NCBI GenBank assembly: GCA_002898955.1
Contig: BEIP01000015.1
Coordinates: forward strand, 1-10,102
Reading direction: 5' to 3'
DNA: 10,102 bases
Origin: a bacterium HR39
Lineage (GTDB): Bacteria > Pseudomonadota > Alphaproteobacteria > Geminicoccales > Geminicoccaceae
The notes under the pieces are model-generated. The model ran no database searches. It was not told the DNA's origin and was given only the letters and a program-made list of their open reading frames with translations. Shown in pieces: positions 5,980 through 10,102 of this stretch (position 1 is its first letter; each line of letters opens with the position of its first letter). The position numbers were made by a program, and so were the translations under genes.

Positions 5980-6735
5980 CTACTTCGCGGGCACCGGCGC
6001 CGCCGCCCCGGCCCGGGCGATGCGGCGGCGCTGCATCCACACCACCAGCCCCAGCAGCACGAAGGCCGGCAGGTCCATCCGGTATTTGGACGGCTGCGGC
6101 CGGTGCTCGTAGACCACGAGGATCTCCTGGTCCCGGTCGAGGCCGGCCTTCTTCGCGGGACTGCCGAAGGTCACGTCGTCGACGATCACCCGCCCGTCCT
6201 CGACGCGCAGGAACACACCGGCGTTCCCGAGGCGCTCGCGGGCGTCCGCCCCGTCGGGGAGCCGCAGCAACGCCACGGACTCCATGGGCTCGCCCACCTC
6301 GTCCACGCCGCGCACCCGCAGCCGCAGCTCCTCCCCGGGCGGCAGGTGCTCCACCACCTCGAAGATTCGCGCCGGCTCCCGCTCCGTATAGGGCGGCCGG
6401 ATCATGTCCGTCCAGAAGCCGGGGCGGAAGAGGGTGAAGGCCACGAGCAGCAGGGCCGCGATCTCGAACGCCTTGCAGCGGGTCAGGAACCACCCCTGGG
6501 TGGTGCCGGCGAAGGGCAGCATGGTGACCGTCGCCACGACGAAGACGAAGATCCCCTGACACCAGGTGACGTCGATCAGCAGCCGGTCGATGTTGTCGAT
6601 GAACGGCAACGGCAGCAGCGCCGTGCTCAGGCCATCGAAGAAGGCGACGGAGCCGGTGCGGATGGGATCGCCGCCCGGCAGCGGCATGCCGGCGGCTACG
6701 GCCGCCGCCAGAAACAGCGAACGTCGACGGGTCAT
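5980..6735 (-). CDS. Isolated C-terminus of fused TRAP permease with DUF3394 domain
   Basis: The 251-residue product looks like only the last part of the fused TRAP (DctQM, TAXI-type) permeases that carry a C-terminal DUF3394 domain; those proteins are usually over 800 residues. The DctM tail spans about residues 22-85 (GDPIRTGSVAFF, LLIDVTW, a membrane segment 61-77, TQGWFLTR). A second membrane segment leads to LLLVAFTLFRPGFW (95-108). A soluble part follows with a PDZ-like FGSPAKKAGLDRDQEI (190-205), and a last membrane helix (223-234) ends in QRRRIAR. The DctQ part and most DctM helices are missing, so it cannot transport alone. The ATG 6735 start has AGAGGA upstream and an in-frame TGA lies further upstream, so it is a closed ORF: either a truncated remnant with a new start or a stand-alone accessory protein. 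The Usp gene follows after 20 nt, the usual order after these permeases. Confidence 0.7.
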   Translation of the reverse strand: MTRRRSLFLAAAVAAGMPLPGGDPIRTGSVAFFDGLSTALLPLPFIDNIDRLLIDVTWCQGIFVFVVATVTMLPFAGTTQGWFLTRCKAFEIAALLLVAFTLFRPGFWTDMIRPPYTEREPARIFEVVEHLPPGEELRLRVRGVDEVGEPMESVALLRLPDGADARERLGNAGVFLRVEDGRVIVDDVTFGSPAKKAGLDRDQEILVVYEHRPQPSKYRMDLPAFVLLGLVVWMQRRRIARAGAAAPVPAK

Positions 6736-6751
6736 CTTGAGGGTGGTTCCT

Positions 6752-6808
6752 CTCCGCGGCCGGCATACAACACGCGAGCCGCGCTCCGGTCAACCGCCGG
6801 CCGCGGAG
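6752..6808. repeat. 13-bp perfect inverted repeat upstream of TRAP fragment
   Basis: CTCCGCGGCCGGC (6752-6764) and GCCGGCCGCGGAG (6796-6808) are perfect inverted copies separated by 31 nt. They fill most of the 83-nt gap between the hydrolase stop and the TRAP-fragment start. As RNA this would be a 13-bp stem with a large loop, a possible terminator for the hydrolase transcript; as DNA the arms bracket a possible promoter. It could also mark the deletion junction that removed the rest of the permease operon. Which of these applies is not shown by the sequence. Confidence 0.55.
6764..6793 (-). promoter_or_regulatory. Weak candidate promoter for TRAP fragment and Usp gene
   Basis: On the minus strand TTGACC (6793 to 6788, five of six -35 bases) is followed after 18 nt by TGTATG (6769 to 6764, three of six -10 bases). 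It lies between the arms of the inverted repeat, and a start near 6757 would leave a leader of about 20 nt. The -10 match is poor, so this is tentative. Confidence 0.3.
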
Positions 6809-6818
6809 CGCACGCACC

Positions 6819-7670
6819 TCAGGAGGCGGCGTCCTCCACCTCCACGCTCACGCGGCTTCCGCCGGAGAGCGGCTCGTGCGCGCGCTCCAGCGCGTCCATG
6901 GCCCGGCGCAGCACCTCGTCGAAGCGCGGGTTGTCGTAGAGGCCGCTGTGGGTGCCCTCCACCACCTCGTGCAGCACCGGCCGCCTGAGCACCCGCACCA
7001 GCGCCCGCGTGCGCTCGGGCGGCACCACCGTGTCGTGGCTCGCGGCGATCACCGCCGCCGGCACGTCGCGGCCGGCGAGATGGAGGTCGCTCCTGAAGGG
7101 ATGGCGCAGCAGCCAGCCCACCGGCACCGCCGGATAGCGGCTCTTCGCCACGGCGTAGACGGAATCGAAGGGCGTCATCAGCACGATGCCGTGCAGACGG
7201 CGCTCGGCGGCGAGGTGGGCGGCGACGCCGCTGCCCAGGCTCGCCCCCACGGCATAGACCCGCCTCGGCCGCAGGCCGCGCACCAGCGTGTCGTGGATCA
7301 GCCGGGCGTCGTCGAAGAGCTGCCGCTCGCCGGGTGTCCCCTCGCTCGGATGGTAGCCGCGGTAGTGGAAGACGGCCACGTCGAAGTCGAACAGCCGCTG
7401 GGCGAGGAAGGTGGCGTAGTCCTCGGCGTTCCAGGCATTGCCCGGAAAGCCGATCACGAGCCCCCGCCCGGCGCCGGTCGCACGGATCAGCACGCCGAAC
7501 AGGCGGTCGCCGTCGGCGCTCACCAGCTGCAGCCGCTCGGCATGCTCCGGCAGCGGCCACAGGGGCGTGCGGGCGGCGTGGCGCGGAAAGACGAGCTGGT
7601 CCTGCAGCAGATAGAGGCCTCCCACCACGAGGCCGTAGGCCGCCGCACCGCCGATCAGCCAGGGGACCAT
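6819..7670 (-). CDS. Membrane-anchored alpha/beta hydrolase (BEM46/YfhR-like)
   Basis: The 283-residue protein begins with an uncleaved signal anchor (residues 3-22, LIGGAAAYGLVVGGLYLLQ) followed by QDQLVFPR, the start expected of the BEM46/ABHD13/YfhR serine hydrolase group. The alpha/beta-hydrolase core shows the oxyanion region IGFPGNAWN (73-81), the FHYRGYHPSEG strand-loop, the nucleophile elbow GASLG with Ser144, the acid Asp213 in SHDTVVP and His241 in EGTHSG. The catalytic domain probably faces the periplasm. The substrate is unknown, and it should not be read as the missing PcaD: it has a membrane anchor and lies outside the pca block. ATG 7670 is chosen because the hydrophobic anchor starts directly there; the frame is open upstream without a recognisable protein. 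A clear Shine-Dalgarno site is lacking. It is divergent from ilvD. Confidence 0.85.
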   Translation of the reverse strand: MVPWLIGGAAAYGLVVGGLYLLQDQLVFPRHAARTPLWPLPEHAERLQLVSADGDRLFGVLIRATGAGRGLVIGFPGNAWNAEDYATFLAQRLFDFDVAVFHYRGYHPSEGTPGERQLFDDARLIHDTLVRGLRPRRVYAVGASLGSGVAAHLAAERRLHGIVLMTPFDSVYAVAKSRYPAVPVGWLLRHPFRSDLHLAGRDVPAAVIAASHDTVVPPERTRALVRVLRRPVLHEVVEGTHSGLYDNPRFDEVLRRAMDALERAHEPLSGGSRVSVEVEDAAS

Positions 7671-7704
7671 GGAGAGCGAGGCACCCCGATCCGGACATCG
7701 CGCG

Positions 7705-7732
7705 AGGATAGCCGCACGCCGGGCGTACGCAA
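7705..7732 (-). promoter_or_regulatory. Candidate promoter of the alpha/beta hydrolase gene
   Basis: On the minus strand TTGCGT (7732 to 7727) and TATCCT (7710 to 7705) are spaced by 16 nt, each with four of six sigma70 consensus bases. Transcription would begin near 7698, leaving a leader of about 28 nt before ATG 7670. This supports ATG 7670, since longer forms would begin inside or upstream of the promoter. Confidence 0.4.
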
Positions 7733-7764
7733 GGGACCCGCTTCCGCCCCCGGGCCCCGCCCCT

Positions 7765-7792
7765 TTGCCCGCCGCCGCGGGAGGACTAAGCT
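7765..7792 (+). promoter_or_regulatory. Candidate promoter of ilvD
   Basis: TTGCCC (7765-7770) is followed after 16 nt by TAAGCT (7787-7792). The -35 has four and the -10 three of six consensus bases. A start near 7799 leaves about 30 nt with a strong ribosome site before ATG 7829. No leader peptide or attenuator fits in so short a leader, so branched-chain amino acid attenuation is not supported here. Confidence 0.35.
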
Positions 7793-7828
7793 GCGGCCGC
7801 CAGCACACCGAAGGGGGAGAGGGACCGG

Positions 7829-9556
7829 ATGCCCACCATCACCGTCTTCGACCGCTCGAAGCTGCCGAGCCGCCACGCGGTGGACGGCCCGGAGCGGGCG
7901 CCGCACCGCGGCTTCTACTATGCCATGGGCCTCTCGCGCGAGGACCTCGGGCGGCCCATCGTCGGCATCGGCGCCGCCTGGAACGAGGCGTCGCCCTGCA
8001 ACATCGCGCTCCACCGCCAGGCCGAGGTGGCTAAGCTCGGCGTCTTCCGTGCCGGCGGCACGCCGCGCATCTTCCACACCATCACCGTCACCGACGGCAT
8101 CGCCATGGGTCACGAGGGCATGAAGTCCTCGCTGCCCTCGCGCGAGGCCATCGCCGATTCGGTGGAGCTCACCGTGCGGGGCCACGCCTACGATGCCCTG
8201 GTGGGGCTCGCCGCCTGCGACAAGTCGCTGCCGGGCATGATGATGGCGATGGTCCGCCTCGACATCCCGAGCGTCTTCCTCTACGGCGGCTCGATCCTCC
8301 CCGGCAAGTGGAAGGGCCGCGACGTCACCGTGCAGGACATCTACGAGGCGGTGGGCCAGTACGAGGTGGGCGCCATCTCCGAGGAGGAGCTGGAGCGGCT
8401 CGCCATGGCCGCCATGCCCTCCGCGGGCGCCTGCGGCGGCCAGTTCACCGCCAACACCATGGCCTGCGTGTCGGAGGCCATCGGCCTCGCCCTGCCCGGC
8501 TCGGCCGGCACGCCCGCGCCGATGGATGCGCGCGACCGCTGGGCGGAGAAGTCGGGCGAGGCGGTGATGAAGCTGCTCGAGCTCGGCATCCGTCCGCGCG
8601 ACATCGTCACCCGCAAGGCGCTCGAGAACGCGGCGCGGGTGGTGGCGGCCACCGGCGGCTCCACCAACGCGGCCCTGCACCTGCCGGCGATCGCCGCCGA
8701 GGCCGGCATCGACTTCGACCTCGACGACGTGGCGAAGATCTTCCGCGAAACGCCCTACATCGCGGACCTCAAGCCGGCCGGCCGCTACGTGATGAAGGAC
8801 CTGGCGGAAGTCGGCGGCGTGCCGCTCGTCATGAAAGCGTTGCTCGACGGCGGCTATCTCCACGGCGACTGCCTCACCGTCACCGGCAGGACGGTGGAGG
8901 AGAACCTGCGCGAGGTGGCCTGGAACCCGGACCAGGACGTGGTGCGGCCCACCTCGAATCCCATCACGCCCTGGGGCGGCGTGGTGGGCCTCAAGGGCAC
9001 GCTCGCGCCCGAGGGTGCCATCGTGAAGGTGGCGGGCCTCGCGAGCCTGAAGTTCCGCGGTCCGGCCCGGGTGTTCGACGGCGAGGAGGCGGCGGCCGAG
9101 GCGGTGCGCAACCGCGCCTACCGCGAGGGCGAGGTGCTGGTGATCCGCTACGAGGGCCCGAAGGGCGGCCCCGGCATGCGCGAGATGCTGGCGGTCACCG
9201 CCGCCATCTACGGCCAGGGCATGGGCCACAAGGTGGCGCTCGTCACCGACGGCCGCTTCTCCGGCGCCACCCGGGGCTTCTGCATCGGCCACGTGGGCCC
9301 GGAGGCGGCGGTGGGCGGCCCCATCGCGCTGGTGCGCGACGGCGACATCATCTCCATCGACGCCGAGAAGGGCACCCTCGACCTCGAGGTGCCGCCCGAG
9401 GAGCTGGAGCGGCGCCGCAGGGAGTGGCAGCCGAAGCCGACCCTCTACGGCTCGGGCGCCCTCTGGAAGTACGCCCAGCTCGTGGGTCCGGCCTGCAAGG
9501 GGGCGGTGACCCATCCGGGCGCGAAGGGCGAGGTGAAGCGCTACTGGGAACTGTGA
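7829..9556 (+). CDS. ilvD: Dihydroxy-acid dehydratase
   Basis: IlvD dehydrates 2,3-dihydroxy-isovalerate and 2,3-dihydroxy-3-methylvalerate to the keto acids of valine and isoleucine synthesis. The 575-residue protein shows the IlvD/Edd family: WNEASPCN with Cys57, AACDKSLPGMMMA with Cys130 and SAGACGGQFTANTM with Cys202 as the three Fe-S cluster Cys positions. Further motifs are TDGIAMGHEGMKSSLPSRE, ATGGSTNA, KGGPGMREM and TDGRFSGATRGFCIGHVGPEA, the last holding the conserved active-site Ser. Length and sequence resemble the shorter type (as in mycobacteria and plants, [2Fe-2S]) more than the roughly 616-residue E. coli [4Fe-4S] type. A sugar-acid dehydratase of the same family is the alternative, but the N-terminal LPSRHAVDGPERAPHR fits IlvD. 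GGGGGAGAGGG at 7813-7823 gives a strong ribosome site for ATG 7829. Confidence 0.95.
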   Translation: MPTITVFDRSKLPSRHAVDGPERAPHRGFYYAMGLSREDLGRPIVGIGAAWNEASPCNIALHRQAEVAKLGVFRAGGTPRIFHTITVTDGIAMGHEGMKSSLPSREAIADSVELTVRGHAYDALVGLAACDKSLPGMMMAMVRLDIPSVFLYGGSILPGKWKGRDVTVQDIYEAVGQYEVGAISEEELERLAMAAMPSAGACGGQFTANTMACVSEAIGLALPGSAGTPAPMDARDRWAEKSGEAVMKLLELGIRPRDIVTRKALENAARVVAATGGSTNAALHLPAIAAEAGIDFDLDDVAKIFRETPYIADLKPAGRYVMKDLAEVGGVPLVMKALLDGGYLHGDCLTVTGRTVEENLREVAWNPDQDVVRPTSNPITPWGGVVGLKGTLAPEGAIVKVAGLASLKFRGPARVFDGEEAAAEAVRNRAYREGEVLVIRYEGPKGGPGMREMLAVTAAIYGQGMGHKVALVTDGRFSGATRGFCIGHVGPEAAVGGPIALVRDGDIISIDAEKGTLDLEVPPEELERRRREWQPKPTLYGSGALWKYAQLVGPACKGAVTHPGAKGEVKRYWEL

Positions 9557-9565
9557 GCGGATGCG

Positions 9566-9592
9566 GGCGGGCCGGGCGATCACCGGCCCGCC
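9566..9592 (+). terminator. Hairpin downstream of ilvD
   Basis: GGCGGGCCGG (9566-9575), a 7-nt loop and CCGGCCCGCC (9583-9592) form a perfect 10-bp stem starting 9 nt after the ilvD stop. No T tract follows, as is common in GC-rich genomes. It lies 26 nt before the lipoprotein start, so it likely ends or attenuates the ilvD transcript; partial readthrough into the lipoprotein gene is possible. Confidence 0.55.
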
Positions 9593-9618
9593 GCCTCCAA
9601 GGACGAGAGAGGCGGGTG

Positions 9619-10102
9619 ATGGGTACGCGGGCGATCAAGGATCGCGCCCTCTCGCGCCGGGCGCTGCTGCGGTGGCTTCAGGTGGCGGCGGTGGCTCCGG
9701 CGCTGGCCGGCTGTGCCGCCGGCCCCTACGGCGACTCCGGCGGGCCGCTGGAGCCGCCCGATGCCCTCCTGCTGGACCTGCGCCCGGGACGGCCGGGACT
9801 GCTCACCCAGGAGCTCGTGGCCCGCATCCGCTTCACCAATCCCAACGACGTGGACCTCGCGGTGCGCGGGGTGGTGGCCGAGCTGGAGGTGGACGGCCGG
9901 CACCTCGGGCGCGGGGTGGGCGATCGGGCCTTCACCCTGCCGGCGCTGGGCCCGGCGGAGGCCGAGGTGCCCATCGACGTGCCCACCGGCGAGCTGGTCG
10001 GACGCATCCTCGCGCTGATCGAGCGCGGCCGCTTCTCCTACCGGCTTTCCGGGCATGTGGTGGTGGAGCGGGGCTTCGGGCGGCGCGAGCGGCTGGCCTT
10101 CG
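9619..10102 (+). CDS. LEA14-like (LEA type 2/WHy) lipoprotein, 5' part
   Basis: The frame is open from ATG 9619 to the end of the window (161 codons, no stop reached), so the gene is truncated here. GAGAGAGG (9605-9612) lies 6 nt upstream of ATG. The N-terminus has a twin-arginine-like SRRALLR (12-18), a hydrophobic stretch and the lipobox ALAGC with Cys32, so a lipoprotein exported by Tat or Sec is likely. The mature part reads LVARIRFTNPNDVDLAVRGVVAEL, then a DGRHLGRGV turn and ALGPAEAEVPIDVPTGEL. This is the pattern of LEA type 2 (water stress and hypersensitive response, WHy) domains: a beta-sandwich with an FxNPNxxxLxVxG core. Its function in bacteria is poorly defined; an envelope role is inferred. 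It follows ilvD with no clear functional link. Confidence 0.78.
   Translation, partial: MGTRAIKDRALSRRALLRWLQVAAVAPALAGCAAGPYGDSGGPLEPPDALLLDLRPGRPGLLTQELVARIRFTNPNDVDLAVRGVVAELEVDGRHLGRGVGDRAFTLPALGPAEAEVPIDVPTGELVGRILALIERGRFSYRLSGHVVVERGFGRRERLAF

Noticed and set aside
5519..6817. Extension of the Usp frame to 432 codons
   Set aside because: The added part is the TRAP fragment region read in another frame and has no family match by eye; GTG 5959 has a strong ribosome site and the Usp fold begins there.
6819..7670. Alpha/beta hydrolase as the missing PcaD
   Set aside because: It has an N-terminal membrane anchor and BEM46/YfhR-like features, and lies beyond a Usp and TRAP fragment with its own promoter, so it is not a cytoplasmic enol-lactone hydrolase of the operon.
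7655..9583. A 642-codon minus-strand open frame antisense to ilvD
   Set aside because: It is an antisense shadow of a well-supported gene in high-GC DNA, with no recognisable motif.
1..10102. CRISPR arrays, tRNA or rRNA genes, insertion sequences, phage or defence genes
   Set aside because: No regularly spaced repeats, transposase motifs, tRNA-like folds or integrase signatures were found on reading both strands.

Overview
This window is GC-rich DNA (about 70% G+C by eye) with dense, closely packed genes. It looks like the chromosome of a high-GC Pseudomonadota species; the class cannot be fixed from the sequence alone. The left 5.5 kb is an aromatic-acid catabolic cluster for 4-hydroxybenzoate and protocatechuate (beta-ketoadipate pathway). 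The right 4.6 kb holds unrelated housekeeping and accessory genes.

Layout: the 3' end of a beta-ketoadipyl-CoA thiolase (pcaF, 1-144), then pcaB (152-1543) and pcaC (1530-1919), all on +. An AraC-family regulator lies on - (1862-2794), convergent with pcaC and divergent from pobA. Next come pobA (2965-4149), pcaH (4177-4890) and pcaG (4887-5474) on +. A convergent hairpin (5508-5531) closes this block. On - follow a universal stress protein (5519-5959), a short protein matching only the C-terminal end of a fused TRAP permease (5980-6735) and a membrane-anchored alpha/beta hydrolase (6819-7670). On + follow dihydroxy-acid dehydratase ilvD (7829-9556) and the start of a lipoprotein with an LEA14-like domain (9619 to the window end).

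Pathway: PobA hydroxylates 4-hydroxybenzoate to protocatechuate. PcaHG opens the ring to 3-carboxy-cis,cis-muconate. PcaB makes gamma-carboxymuconolactone, and PcaC decarboxylates it to beta-ketoadipate enol-lactone. PcaF performs the last thiolytic step. PcaD (enol-lactone hydrolase) and PcaIJ (CoA transferase) are not in the window; they may lie upstream of pcaF or elsewhere. The AraC-type protein is the likely PobR/HpaA-like regulator of pobA, and two direct repeats 60 bp apart in the divergent intergenic region are its candidate operators.

I see no new defence, mobile or RNA-based system. The points most worth a second look are the isolated TRAP-permease C-terminus still coupled to its usual Usp partner, a 13-bp inverted repeat just upstream of it, an Arg in PobA where the family has the FAD-ribose-binding Glu, and the paired repeats in the regulator/pobA control region. 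No intergenic stretch exceeds 300 bases.
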